Part shown: positions 49,829 through 58,182 of the stretch, in pieces | How the letters are laid out: every line of letters starts with the position of its first letter | Numbering within the stretch: position 1 is the first letter of the stretch | Source of the DNA: Hydrogenophilus thermoluteolus | GTDB taxonomy: Bacteria; Pseudomonadota; Gammaproteobacteria; Burkholderiales; Rhodocyclaceae | Assembly: GCF_003574215.1 (NCBI RefSeq) | Contig: NZ_AP018558.1 | Coordinates: forward strand, 1,821,501 to 1,885,500 | Direction of reading: 5' to 3' | Length of the DNA stretch: 64,000 bases | The notes under the pieces: generated by a model | What the model saw: only the letters and a program-made list of their open reading frames with translations | Databases searched by the model: none | Told to the model about the DNA's origin: nothing | Program-made: the position numbers and the translations under genes

Positions 49829-51879
49829 CGCTTCTCCTCCGGCGTTACCGTTTGGGCCACATGGGCGATGGTAACCGATCGCAGCGCTTCGGCCAACGCC
49901 GCTTGGCTTACCGGTTTCGCCAACGCCGGAACATCGGGTAGTGCTGGGGCTTCGTGCCAATAACCGCTCACCAAGACCGCAGGCAACCCCGGGCGCACCG
50001 TCCGCGCCCGGGCAATCAGGGTGCCGCCGTCGCACCCGCCCGGCATCACCGCGTCGGTGACTACCACGTCGATCTCCGCAACGTGTTCGATGAGCTCGAG
50101 CGCTTCGGCACCATTTTCGGCTTCGAGCACGCGGTGCCCCAGGCGCATGAGCATCTGACGCAAAAGGTGGCGGACCTCCGGTTCGTCTTCCACGAGTAGC
50201 ACCGTAAGGGCGCACGGCGCGGTTTCGGGTTTCGCGGCAGGCCCAGGGTCGCTGGATGGCGCAGGCGGTTCGCACTGCGGCAAGACAAAGGTGACCGTCG
50301 TACCAACCCCCGGCTCGCTGCGGATACGAATCGCGCCCCCCGACTGGCGCACGAAACCGTAGACCATCGCAAGCCCAAGGCCACTACCGCGACCGAAGGG
50401 TTTGGTGGTAAAGAACGGTTCGAACGCGTGCGCGAGCACCTCCGGCGCCATCCCGCAGCCGGTGTCGATTACGTCGAACTGCACGTAACGCCCTGGCGTA
50501 AGGCCGTAACGCTCCGCCAAATCGGCAAAGATTTCGCACGGCAACACCCGGATCGTCAGGGTGCCGCCTGAAGGAGCCATCGCGTCGCGCGCGTTGAGTG
50601 CCAGATTGAGGAGCGCATTTTCCAATTGGTGGCCGTCGGTATGGGCGTAGAGCGGCGTTTCGGGCAAGCGCAGGTCGAGCGTGACCAGTTCGCCCAAGGT
50701 TCTGGCAAGGAGCACTCCCAACCCCCGTACCCGCTCGCCCACCTCCACCGGTGCCAAGGCCATCGGCTGCCGCCGCGAGAAGGTGAGCAAACGCTTGACC
50801 AGATCGACGCCGCGGCGTGTCGCGCGAACCGCTGGCGCGATATGTTCGCGCGCCAGCGACGCCAACCCGCGCGCGGTCAGTGCTTCGTCGAGCGCCTCCA
50901 GGTTGCCGAGGATGATCGTCAGCAAATTGTTGAAGTCGTGCGCGATGCCGCCGGTGAGCTGCCCCACCGCCTCCATCTTCTGCGCCTGGATGAGCGCCTC
51001 TTGTTGCGCCCGCTGCTCCGTGATATCGAACGAGAGTACGAAGAAACCGACCACCTCCTCGCCCCGCTTTTCCGGAACGACGGTACTGCGGGCAAAGACC
51101 CGTTTGCCATTGGCGCGGGTGCGGTGGTATTCGTAGGTGACCCGCTCCCCGGCAAGCGCCCGCTCGAGATGGGTTTCGATTTGCGCATAGGCTTCCGCCC
51201 CCACCACCTCGGCGATCGTCTGCCCGACGATCGCCTCGGGCGTCGTCTCGAACCATTCGGCGTAGACGCGGTTCGCGTAGCGGTAGCGTTGGTCGCGATC
51301 GACGTAGGCGACCATCGCTGGGATCGAATCGAGGATCAAGCGCAACCGCGCTTCCGAATAGGCCAGCGCCTCTGCGGTGGCTTCGAGCTCATGTTGCGCT
51401 TCGCGCAATTCCTGATAAGCGCGCGCGAGCTCCTGGGTCCGTTCGCGCACGCGCGCCTCGAGCTGCAGGTTCTGCTCTTCGATCAGCCGTTCGTTGCGCC
51501 GCAGTTCGGTGATGTCGGTCCAAAGGGAGACGAACCCAAGGTTGGGGATTGGGACGCCCCGCACCGCGAGAATTTGACCGTTGGGGCGTTGCCGTTCGAA
51601 ATAGTGAGGTTGAAACGAGCGCGCTGCCGCCATCCGCTCCGCGACCAGCTTTTCGATCTCGCCGTCCCCATACTCCCCCCGCTCGGCGTTGAAGCGCACG
51701 AACGCCTCGAAAGGGGTCCCTTCACGGACCAACTCCGGCGGAAAGTCGAGCAAGCGGGACAGGGCCTGGTTCCACGCAACCAGTTTCGGTTCGGCGTCGA
51801 AGACCGCGATCGCCTGATCGAGGAGGTCGAGCCCCGCAAGCAACAGATCGTAGCGACGACGATCCTGGGGCGAGGGCAT
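49825..51879 (-). CDS. cytoplasmic PAS-PAS hybrid histidine kinase
   Basis: A 684-residue sensor kinase with no transmembrane segment: PAS-7 type domain (about 8-130), coiled-coil linker (130-170), second PAS (about 172-300, DSIPAMVAYVDRDQRYRYAN), HisKA with phospho-His H314 in GGIAHDFNNLL, HATPase (NALLNLALNARDAM, DTGCGMAPEV, FGRGSGLGLAMVYGF) and a C-terminal receiver with D609 (VVVTDAVMPG). An intracellular signal such as redox or a small ligand is likely. It sits directly after queC, seven bases apart, and is co-transcribed with the tol-que genes. Confidence 0.92.
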   Translation of the reverse strand: MPSPQDRRRYDLLLAGLDLLDQAIAVFDAEPKLVAWNQALSRLLDFPPELVREGTPFEAFVRFNAERGEYGDGEIEKLVAERMAAARSFQPHYFERQRPNGQILAVRGVPIPNLGFVSLWTDITELRRNERLIEEQNLQLEARVRERTQELARAYQELREAQHELEATAEALAYSEARLRLILDSIPAMVAYVDRDQRYRYANRVYAEWFETTPEAIVGQTIAEVVGAEAYAQIETHLERALAGERVTYEYHRTRANGKRVFARSTVVPEKRGEEVVGFFVLSFDITEQRAQQEALIQAQKMEAVGQLTGGIAHDFNNLLTIILGNLEALDEALTARGLASLAREHIAPAVRATRRGVDLVKRLLTFSRRQPMALAPVEVGERVRGLGVLLARTLGELVTLDLRLPETPLYAHTDGHQLENALLNLALNARDAMAPSGGTLTIRVLPCEIFADLAERYGLTPGRYVQFDVIDTGCGMAPEVLAHAFEPFFTTKPFGRGSGLGLAMVYGFVRQSGGAIRIRSEPGVGTTVTFVLPQCEPPAPSSDPGPAAKPETAPCALTVLLVEDEPEVRHLLRQMLMRLGHRVLEAENGAEALELIEHVAEIDVVVTDAVMPGGCDGGTLIARARTVRPGLPAVLVSGYWHEAPALPDVPALAKPVSQAALAEALRSVTIAHVAQTVTPEEKR

Positions 51880-51885
51880 CGGGCG

Positions 51886-52581
51886 TCACCCCGTCTGGTA
51901 GTGGGTGGGATCGGGGACGCCAGCCGCAGCAAAGCCCGCGGCACGCAGACGGCAGGAATCGCAGCGGCCACACGCGCGCCCCTCGGCGTCGGCCTGATAA
52001 CAGCTCACCGTGAGCCCATAGTCGACCCCGAGCGCCACGCCGCGACGGATGATCTCGGCCTTGGAAAGGTAGAGCAACGGGGCATGCACCCGATAGCGCG
52101 CCCCCTCTACCCCTGCTTTCGTCGCCACGTTGGCCAGGTGTTCGAACGCCGCCAGGAACGGCGGACGGCAATCGGGGTATCCCGAATAATCGACGGCGTT
52201 CGCGCCGATGAAGAGATCGGTGGCGCCCACCACTTCCGCCCACGCGAGCGCCAACGCCAAGAGCACGGTATTGCGCGCCGGGACATAGGTGATGGGGATC
52301 GTCGTGCGCGTCGAGCCGTCTTCGGGTACCGCCAACGCGGCATCGGTGAGCGCCGAGCCGCCAAACGCATCGAGTGAGGCCTGCGCGATCCGATGCTCGA
52401 CTACCGCAAACGCACGCGCCACGCGTTTCGCTGCGGCGATTTCGGCGGCGTGCCGTTGCCCATACGCGACGGTGAGCGCGTAAAGCTGGTAGCCACGCGC
52501 TGCGGTTTCGGCAAGCACCGTCGTCGAGTCCAACCCCCCGGAAAGGAGCACCACGGCTTTGGGTTTCGTGTACCCGGTCAT
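51886..52581 (-). CDS. queC: 7-cyano-7-deazaguanine synthase
   Basis: Converts carboxy-deazaguanine to preQ0 with ATP and ammonia. The 231-residue protein has the PP-loop LLSGGLDSTT (12-21), GANAVDYSGYPDCRP, and the zinc site SCYQ...CGRCDSC near the C-terminus. The ATG overlaps queE by four bases. With queE here and queF at 24 kb, three preQ1 steps are present in the window. Confidence 0.96.
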   Translation of the reverse strand: MTGYTKPKAVVLLSGGLDSTTVLAETAARGYQLYALTVAYGQRHAAEIAAAKRVARAFAVVEHRIAQASLDAFGGSALTDAALAVPEDGSTRTTIPITYVPARNTVLLALALAWAEVVGATDLFIGANAVDYSGYPDCRPPFLAAFEHLANVATKAGVEGARYRVHAPLLYLSKAEIIRRGVALGVDYGLTVSCYQADAEGRACGRCDSCRLRAAGFAAAGVPDPTHYQTG

Positions 52582-53225
52582 CGCCCGCGCTCCTCACCCC
52601 ACAAAACCTTGTGCAATTGCAGCTGAAACCGCACCGGCAGCTTATCGGCAACGATCCACTCTGCCAACTGGTGTGGCGGTAAAGCGTTGGCCACCGGCGA
52701 CAAGAGCACGGCGCACCGCTCCGTGAACCGCTTCTCGGCAATCACCATTTTCGCCCATTCGTAATCGGCACGATCGGCGATCACGATTTTGATCTCGTCG
52801 GTGGGTTTGAGCGCAACGAGGTTCTGCCAAAGGTTCTTCTCGTGCTCTCCCGAGCCGGGGGCTTTGAGGTCCATCACCACGGCAACGCGTGGATCGACGT
52901 CGGCAATCGGCAACGCACCGCTCGTTTCCAACGAAACGTCGTATCCCGCGTCCGCAAGCGCACGCAGCAGCTGATGTACCGCCGGTTGCGCCAACGGTTC
53001 GCCACCGGTAACGCACACGGTACGCACACCGCGTGCGCGCACTTCGGCAACCACTTCGGATACCGTTTGCCGCAAGCCACCTTGAAACGCGTAGGCGGTA
53101 TCGCACCAGTGGCAACGCAGTGGACAGCCGGTCAGCCGAACGAAGGTCGTCGGCAAACCAACACGCGACGACTCCCCTTGAATCGAGGTGAAAATCTCGC
53201 TGACGCGCAGCAGCGCTTCACTCAT
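52578..53225 (-). CDS. queE: 7-carboxy-7-deazaguanine synthase
   Basis: Radical SAM enzyme that contracts carboxy-tetrahydropterin to carboxy-deazaguanine. In 215 residues the cluster motif is CPLRCHWC (C34, C38, C41), preceded by IFTSIQGESSRVGLPTTFVR, followed by VCVTGGEPLAQP and the LETSGALP strand. The ATG overlaps the cpoB stop by four bases, giving the conserved tol-pal-cpoB-queE-queC order. Confidence 0.95.
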   Translation of the reverse strand: MSEALLRVSEIFTSIQGESSRVGLPTTFVRLTGCPLRCHWCDTAYAFQGGLRQTVSEVVAEVRARGVRTVCVTGGEPLAQPAVHQLLRALADAGYDVSLETSGALPIADVDPRVAVVMDLKAPGSGEHEKNLWQNLVALKPTDEIKIVIADRADYEWAKMVIAEKRFTERCAVLLSPVANALPPHQLAEWIVADKLPVRFQLQLHKVLWGEERGR

Positions 53226-54022
53226 CGCCCCAGCCGCTCGCGCGCGATCTTACCCGCTGGCGTGTTCGGATAGCGCTCGACCAGACGATTCAACATGTCG
53301 TTGGCCTCTTTACGGTCGCCCAGACCTTGCAGCGCATTGGCCAATCCCAGCATCGCGTCGGAAACGAGCTCGTGCCCCGGGTGGTCGAAGACCACCCGCG
53401 CGAAATGTTGCCGCGCCTTATCGTACTGTTTGAGTTGCAACGCGGCCGTACCGGCCCAAAAGCGCGCTTCGACCGCTTGCGGGTCCGACGGATAGCGAGC
53501 CAGGAACGTCTCGAAATCCTTGAGCGCCGCGTCCGTTTTCTGCGCTTGCAGTTCGCGCAACGCTTGTCCAAAGAGCGCTGCCGCCTCGGCGCGAGACGGT
53601 TGGGGCGCGGTCGCACCAGAACTGGCAGCGGGGGCCACCGCTGTGCCACCACCAGCGCCCCCCCCGATCTCACTCGATGGCGCGCCGGAAGCTGGCGGTG
53701 CCCCAAACGACGCCCCTTCGCCACCAGCCAACGCGCGCAACCGTTGATCGAGATCGAGGTAAAAATCTTTTTGCCGCTTCTCGAGTTGTTCCAGGCGGTA
53801 GCGCAGCTCTTCGATCGCCCCTTGCAGTCGGGCTAGCTCCTGCTGCCGAGCGTTTTCGCGGTTTGCTGCGTCGAGCGCGAGACGGTTGACCCGCTCCTCG
53901 AGCGCCTGCACCTGCCCCTGTAGGGCTTCGAGCCGTTTGGCGTCGTCACCGAACAGCGCCCACGCAGGCGACAGGTTCGCCAACGAGAGTGCGATGACCA
54001 TTCCCCACCGTATCGCGCGCAT
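53222..54022 (-). CDS. cpoB: Tol-Pal associated cell division coordinator CpoB (YbgF)
   Basis: Periplasmic protein that couples PBP1B and Tol-Pal activity during constriction. The 266 residues have a signal peptide (cleaved near SPAWA, about residue 22), an N-terminal coiled coil for trimerisation (about 28-90, LEALQGQVQALEERVNRLAL), a low-complexity Gly/Ala/Ser linker (about 100-145) and three C-terminal TPRs (ALFGQALRELQAQKTDAALK, AMLGLANALQGLGDRKEAND). It begins 19 bases after pal. Confidence 0.92.
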   Translation of the reverse strand: MRAIRWGMVIALSLANLSPAWALFGDDAKRLEALQGQVQALEERVNRLALDAANRENARQQELARLQGAIEELRYRLEQLEKRQKDFYLDLDQRLRALAGGEGASFGAPPASGAPSSEIGGGAGGGTAVAPAASSGATAPQPSRAEAAALFGQALRELQAQKTDAALKDFETFLARYPSDPQAVEARFWAGTAALQLKQYDKARQHFARVVFDHPGHELVSDAMLGLANALQGLGDRKEANDMLNRLVERYPNTPAGKIARERLGR

Positions 54023-54041
54023 ACGCTAGACTCCTTTGGGT

Positions 54042-54566
54042 TCAAAACTCCCCTTCGTAGAGGATATCAGCGCGCCGGTTCTGTGCATAGCACGATTCGT
54101 TCCGTTCCGTACAGACCGGTTTCTCTTCGCCCAAGCTCACCGCTTCGATGCGCTCGGCCGCAACCCCGAGTGCAGAAAGCGCTTGCTTCACCGCTTCGGC
54201 ACGTTTTTGTCCCAGCGCCAGGTTGTATTCGCGACTCCCCCGCTCGTCGGCATTGCCTTGGATCAGTACCTTCACCGTCGGGTATTTCTGCATCAGTTGC
54301 GCGTGCGCCACCACCAGCGACTGGTACTCGGGCTTGATCTCGTAGCGGTCGAAATCGAAATAGATGCTGCGTTGGTGCGCAGGATGGGCTGGATTCTTGA
54401 TCTCCGCCAACAGAGCCTCGGATGGAGAACCGCTTGCAACCGCAGATGCAGCCACATCGCGATCAGACACCCCAACATTACCCTCTTCGGTTGGTGTCGA
54501 AGAACAGGCTGCCAAAACGGCCGGTGCAACCATAACCACCATCCACTGGCGCAGATGAAGACCCAT
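54042..54566 (-). CDS. pal: peptidoglycan-associated lipoprotein Pal
   Basis: Outer-membrane lipoprotein that holds the envelope together with TolB and peptidoglycan. The start at 54564-54566 follows AAAGGAG and gives 174 residues with lipobox VLAAC (C21), a linker, and the OmpA-like domain: IYFDFDRYEIKPEYQSLV, then GNADERGSREYNLALGQKRA, the diaminopimelate-binding Asp and Arg included. A longer in-frame extension upstream lacks a site. Confidence 0.95.
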   Translation of the reverse strand: MGLHLRQWMVVMVAPAVLAACSSTPTEEGNVGVSDRDVAASAVASGSPSEALLAEIKNPAHPAHQRSIYFDFDRYEIKPEYQSLVVAHAQLMQKYPTVKVLIQGNADERGSREYNLALGQKRAEAVKQALSALGVAAERIEAVSLGEEKPVCTERNESCYAQNRRADILYEGEF

Positions 54567-54603
54567 GACAAGCTCCTTTCGATGAACAGGTTGAAGACAA
54601 TTT

Positions 54604-55881
54604 TTAACGTGGCAAACGCCCCCACGCAGGTTCCCGAACGTCGGCACCGGAAGCGCTCAAACGCAAACGCACCCGGCCGTCGGTCGAAACCGCAGCCAAA
54701 ACCCCTCGGCCACCGACCTCGGTGGCATAGACGATCATATGACCCGTCGGGGCGAACGCGGGCGATTCGTCCCGCTCGGAATCGGTCAGGATTTGCCGAT
54801 AGCCCGCGGTCAAATCGTGGTAGACGACTCGGAACCGCCCGTCGATTCGGGTGATATAGGTGAGGGCGCGTCCGTCGGGGGAGACGTCCGGGCTTACATT
54901 GTAGCTGCCCTCGAAGGTGATGCGCTGCGCGTCGCCCCCGGTGGCTGGCATGCGGTAGATCTGAGGCGACCCACCGCGATCCGAGGTGAAATAGAGCCAT
55001 TGCCCATCGGGAGAAAAGACCGGTTCGGTGTCGATCGAACCGGAACGCGAAACGCGAAACGCCCGATTGAGCGTGAGATCGAGCACGTAAATCTGCGAGA
55101 TCCCATCCTGGGTGAGCGTCACTGCCAATTTGCGCCCATCGGGCGACCAGGCCGGTGCCGAGTTCGAGCCGCGGAAATTGGCCGCGACCCGCCGCCTGCC
55201 AGTTGCCACCTCATGGATATAAACCACCGGCTTTTTGTTTTCGAACGAAACGTACGCAAGCTGATGCCCGTCGGGCGACCAGGCAGGCGAAATGATCGGT
55301 TCTGGAGAAACCAGCGCCGTTGCGGCATGGCTGCCGTCATAGTCACCGATCTTGAGTTCGTAACGGTTTCCACTCTTGACGACATACGCCAACCGCGTCG
55401 TGAAATACCCTGGCACCCCGGTCAATGCTTCATAGATCAGGTCGGCGATGCGATGCGCAGCGGCGCGTAATTGCCCTGCGTTGAACTGCACCACCCGGTT
55501 GGTCAATTCGCTGCGCCGCACCGTATCAAAAAGACGGAGGCGCGCTTCCCAAACCCCCGGTGCCGTCGCATAGACCGACCCCGCAAGCACCGCTTCGGCA
55601 CCTCGTTGCGTGAGCGCGGCATAGTCGGGAATCAGGTCTTCCGGAGCCCGCATCCAGCCGACATCGACCACGCGGAAAAGTGCGCTCCGCTCGAGGTCGG
55701 AACGGACGATCTCAGTAAGCGATTGCGGGAGCGCCTCTTCGTTTACCAAGTAAGGAAGGGCCACCGCGATCTGCCGGCCGCTCGAGCCAGTGATTTCGAT
55801 CGCGAGCTGAGCCATAGCGACCTGAATGCCCAGCCACCAAAGCATCATCAAACAGGCCAGAGTGCGCATCATGCCGACCAT
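54604..55881 (-). CDS. tolB: Tol-Pal system protein TolB
   Basis: Periplasmic beta-propeller protein that relays between TolA and Pal. From the ATG at 55879-55881 (behind GTGAGGTA) it has 425 residues with a signal peptide (positive start, hydrophobic core, ending QVAMA), the N-terminal alpha-beta domain (LVNEEALPQSLTEIVRSDLE) and WD-like propeller repeats with recurrent SPDG motifs: ISPAWSPDGHQLAYVSF, APAWSPDGRKLAVT, EPVFSPDGQWLYFTSDRGG. The frame stays open 13 codons more, but the promoter at 55919-55946 would start transcription inside that extension. Confidence 0.94.
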   Translation of the reverse strand: MVGMMRTLACLMMLWWLGIQVAMAQLAIEITGSSGRQIAVALPYLVNEEALPQSLTEIVRSDLERSALFRVVDVGWMRAPEDLIPDYAALTQRGAEAVLAGSVYATAPGVWEARLRLFDTVRRSELTNRVVQFNAGQLRAAAHRIADLIYEALTGVPGYFTTRLAYVVKSGNRYELKIGDYDGSHAATALVSPEPIISPAWSPDGHQLAYVSFENKKPVVYIHEVATGRRRVAANFRGSNSAPAWSPDGRKLAVTLTQDGISQIYVLDLTLNRAFRVSRSGSIDTEPVFSPDGQWLYFTSDRGGSPQIYRMPATGGDAQRITFEGSYNVSPDVSPDGRALTYITRIDGRFRVVYHDLTAGYRQILTDSERDESPAFAPTGHMIVYATEVGGRGVLAAVSTDGRVRLRLSASGADVREPAWGRLPR

Positions 55882-55918
55882 CGGTACCTCACCGGTATCC
55901 CTTGAAACAGAACGAGAC

Positions 55919-55946
55919 ATTATAGCGAAACCAAGTACATTGTCAC
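55919..55946 (-). promoter_or_regulatory. internal promoter for tolB-pal-cpoB
   Basis: On the minus strand GTGACA (55946-55941), a 16-base spacer and TATAAT (55924-55919) predict a start near 55912, about 30 bases before the chosen tolB ATG. It begins within the tolA stop region. In E. coli a second tol-pal promoter also lies ahead of tolB, so a conserved two-transcript layout is plausible. Confidence 0.6.
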
Positions 55947-56935
55947 TGTGCCAGCGGCCGCAGAATCAAACGCAGCTCACGGGCGAAAAGACGATGATCC
56001 GGTGGAGTCGGCAACGGACTCGCAGCGCGGATCGCTCGTTCGAGCGCCACATCGAGCGCCGCAAACCCCGACGAGCGCACCAGACGCACCTCAACGACCG
56101 TGCCGTCGGGCAGTTGCACCACGTCGAAAACCGCTTCCGGATTCCCAACGACGCCAGGCGGCACTACGACGTGTTGGCGCACTTTGGCGCGAATCGCATC
56201 GATATAGCTGGCCCGCGCCGCATCGCTGACCCCAGACGGCGCCCCACTGCGCCCCTGGGCAAGCGCCATCAACCGCTCCCGAACTGGATCGGAATGCGGT
56301 GACTCCGCCTGCGGCGGTTTCTGTTCCGCAGCCAGACGCCGCTGTACCAGCCGCTGAAAATCGTCTACCGGCTCTGGTTTTGGCTTCGGCTTGGGCTCTG
56401 GCTTCGGTTTGGGTTCCGGCCTAGGCTCTGGTTTTGGCTGGGGCTCAGCCTTAGGTTCCGGCTTAGGCTCTGTTTTCGGTTCTGGTTTTGGCGTAGGCTT
56501 CGGCTCTGCCTTCGTCGCCTGCGGCTCCGGTTTCGGCTCCGGTTTGGGCATTGGCTTCGGTTCCGCTTTCACTGCCATCTGCGGCTCAGGCTGCGGCTGC
56601 GATTTCGGCACCGGTTTTGGTTCTGGCTTCGGTTCTGACTTCGGTTCTGGCTTCGGTTCCGGTTTAGGTTCCGGTTTAGGTTCCGGTTTCGGTTCCGGTT
56701 TCGGTTCCGGTTTCGGAGTAACGCGCGCCGCAGCACCATCCCCTGGCGTCACTGTCCGCGCCCGTTCCGTGGTCGCAGCGATCGGCGCCACCAGATCGAC
56801 CACGACCGGTGCGGGCGGTGCGCTTTGCCAGTCGAGCGAAACGAGCAAAACCGCTGCGAAAAAGAGATGGACGGCCACCGCCAGCACCCATGCCAGCGCG
56901 CGACGAAAGCCATCAGAACGGCGCAATACGTTCAT
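55943..56935 (-). CDS. tolA: TolA with TonB-like KPEP spacer
   Basis: Inner-membrane anchored protein that spans the periplasm and contacts Pal and TolB. The 330 residues comprise a basic N-tail, one helix (about 18-40, LAWVLAVAVHLFFAAVLLVS), a 115-residue Lys-Pro-Glu-Pro repeat (about 73-188), a short helical region, and a C-terminal TolA/TonB-type domain (about 235-330: ASYIDAIRAKVRQHVVVPPG, GTVVEVRLVRSSGFAALDVA). The repeat replaces the Ala/Lys/Glu helix of E. coli TolA, making the protein TonB-like. Its place between tolR and tolB is the reason for the TolA call. The ribosome site is weak. Confidence 0.88.
   Translation of the reverse strand: MNVLRRSDGFRRALAWVLAVAVHLFFAAVLLVSLDWQSAPPAPVVVDLVAPIAATTERARTVTPGDGAAARVTPKPEPKPEPKPEPKPEPKPEPKPEPKSEPKPEPKPVPKSQPQPEPQMAVKAEPKPMPKPEPKPEPQATKAEPKPTPKPEPKTEPKPEPKAEPQPKPEPRPEPKPKPEPKPKPKPEPVDDFQRLVQRRLAAEQKPPQAESPHSDPVRERLMALAQGRSGAPSGVSDAARASYIDAIRAKVRQHVVVPPGVVGNPEAVFDVVQLPDGTVVEVRLVRSSGFAALDVALERAIRAASPLPTPPDHRLFARELRLILRPLAQ
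56369..56717 (-). repeat. KPEP-encoding minisatellite inside tolA
   Basis: About 116 codons of alternating Pro with Lys/Glu. At 56650-56715 the DNA is an almost exact tandem array of a 12-base unit (plus strand GGTTCCGGTTTC and one-base variants GGTTCCGGTTTA), at least five copies. Further in, copies diverge (KAEPKPMPKPEP, ATKAEPKPTP). The array can change length in frame by slippage. Confidence 0.9.
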
Positions 56936-56945
56936 CGTCAACGGA

Positions 56946-57386
56946 TCATGACGCCGGCCGCGGGGCGGCGTCTTTCCTACCTTCGCCGGTGCTCGTCTGC
57001 AGCCCGACACGCGCAAATCCGGCGCCACGCAGGCGATCGAGCATCCCCATCACGGTTTCGTACGTCACTCGGCGGTCCGCCGCAATCACCACCGCCAAAT
57101 CGGGGCGCTCCGCTTGTAACGCGCGCAAGGCGCGCAACAGCGCGAGCGGCTCCATCGCCACTTCTGGGGCCGTTGCGGTCTTTTTCAAGCCGATCGAACC
57201 GTCGGCGTGGATCACCACCACCGCGGCTTCCGAGGTCGGTGCGGGAAGTTGCGCGACGCTCGGAAGCTGCACCTCCCCCAGTTGGATCATCGGCGCGGTG
57301 ACCATGAAGATCACCAGCAGCACCAGCATCACGTCGATGTAGGGCACGACGTTCATCTGGCTCATCAACGCCCGTCGACGCGCCAT
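56946..57386 (-). CDS. tolR: Tol-Pal system protein TolR
   Basis: Part of the TolQR proton channel. In 146 residues the single helix (about 14-34) includes the essential Asp, D18, in VPYIDVMLVLLVIFMV; the periplasmic ExbD-type domain follows with VVVIHADGSIGLKK and AADRRVTYETVMGMLDRLRG, AGFARVGLQT. The tail is basic and short. It begins 24 bases after tolQ. Confidence 0.94.
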   Translation of the reverse strand: MARRRALMSQMNVVPYIDVMLVLLVIFMVTAPMIQLGEVQLPSVAQLPAPTSEAAVVVIHADGSIGLKKTATAPEVAMEPLALLRALRALQAERPDLAVVIAADRRVTYETVMGMLDRLRGAGFARVGLQTSTGEGRKDAAPRPAS

Positions 57387-57410
57387 CGCTTCGCTCCCTT
57401 GCCTGGCTCG

Positions 57411-58076
57411 TCAACGCCCGATTTGGCGTTGCAACAAATTGGTCATCTCGTCGATGAAGGTTTCGATTTTCACCGAGAGCCGCTCGATATCGTGGGTGAA
57501 ACGGTTATACGCGATCACCGCAGGAATTGCGGCAAAGAGACCAATCGCAGTGGCGATCAGAGCTTCGGCAATTCCCGGCGCCACGTGGGCGAGCGTTGCC
57601 GTCGTCATGTTCGCCAACCCGCGAAACGCGTTCATGATGCCCCACACCGTACCAAACAGGCCGATGTACGGCGACACCGACCCGACCGAAGCCAAAAAAG
57701 CCAGATGCGCTTCGAGTGCGTCCAACTCGCGCTGATACGCCACCTGCATCGCACGCCGAATACTGTCGATCGCGCCGCCGCGCTCCCTTTGCCGCAGCCA
57801 TTCCCGATACCCTGCCAGAAAAACCAACTCCATCGGTCCAGCCTGATCGAGCCGCGCCTCCACCCGTTCCGCCAACTGATCCAAACGGGCTGCGTTCCAA
57901 AACTGCACCTCGAACCGCTGCGTGGCGCGACGCGCCGCACGAATGTGCAACATTTTGAGGAAAATCCAATACCACGAAAGCAGGGAAAGCCCCACGAGCA
58001 GCGCCATCACCAGCTGTACCGGAAGGCTTGCCTGCAAGACAAGGTGAGTAAGCGAAAGATCGGCGGTTTGCGACAT
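57411..58076 (-). CDS. tolQ: Tol-Pal system protein TolQ
   Basis: ExbB-like channel subunit of the Tol machine. The ATG at 58074-58076 gives 221 residues with three helices (about 15-37, 125-150, 165-190); conserved segments are ASLPVQLVMALLVGLSLLSW, SVSPYIGLFGTVWGIMNAFR and EALIATAIGLFAAIPAVIAY. It is the first gene of tolQRAB-pal-cpoB-queEC, driven by the extended -10 promoter at 58110. The ORF reads three codons further to a TTG without support. Confidence 0.95.
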   Translation of the reverse strand: MSQTADLSLTHLVLQASLPVQLVMALLVGLSLLSWYWIFLKMLHIRAARRATQRFEVQFWNAARLDQLAERVEARLDQAGPMELVFLAGYREWLRQRERGGAIDSIRRAMQVAYQRELDALEAHLAFLASVGSVSPYIGLFGTVWGIMNAFRGLANMTTATLAHVAPGIAEALIATAIGLFAAIPAVIAYNRFTHDIERLSVKIETFIDEMTNLLQRQIGR

Positions 58077-58109
58077 CGTAACCAAGAAGGCGAAGACAGA
58101 GAGTGTGCA

Positions 58110-58118
58110 ATTATAGCA
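58110..58118 (-). promoter_or_regulatory. extended -10 promoter of the tol operon
   Basis: On the minus strand TGC-TATAAT (58118-58110) is a perfect extended -10. At 17 bases upstream only GCAAAA is found in place of a -35, as expected for an extended -10 promoter. The start would be near 58103, leaving a 27-base leader before tolQ. It overlaps the divergent region of the STAS-like gene. Confidence 0.65.
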
Positions 58119-58182
58119 AAGAAAGCTCCGTTTTTGCTACTCCGCTGGCGTCTCTCCCCTTGCTCGTGCTAGGATTGTGCGC

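Noticed and set aside
50626..52377. A 583-codon open frame on the plus strand opposite the histidine kinase and queC
   Set aside because: Antisense shadow without recognisable motifs; the kinase and queC are certain.
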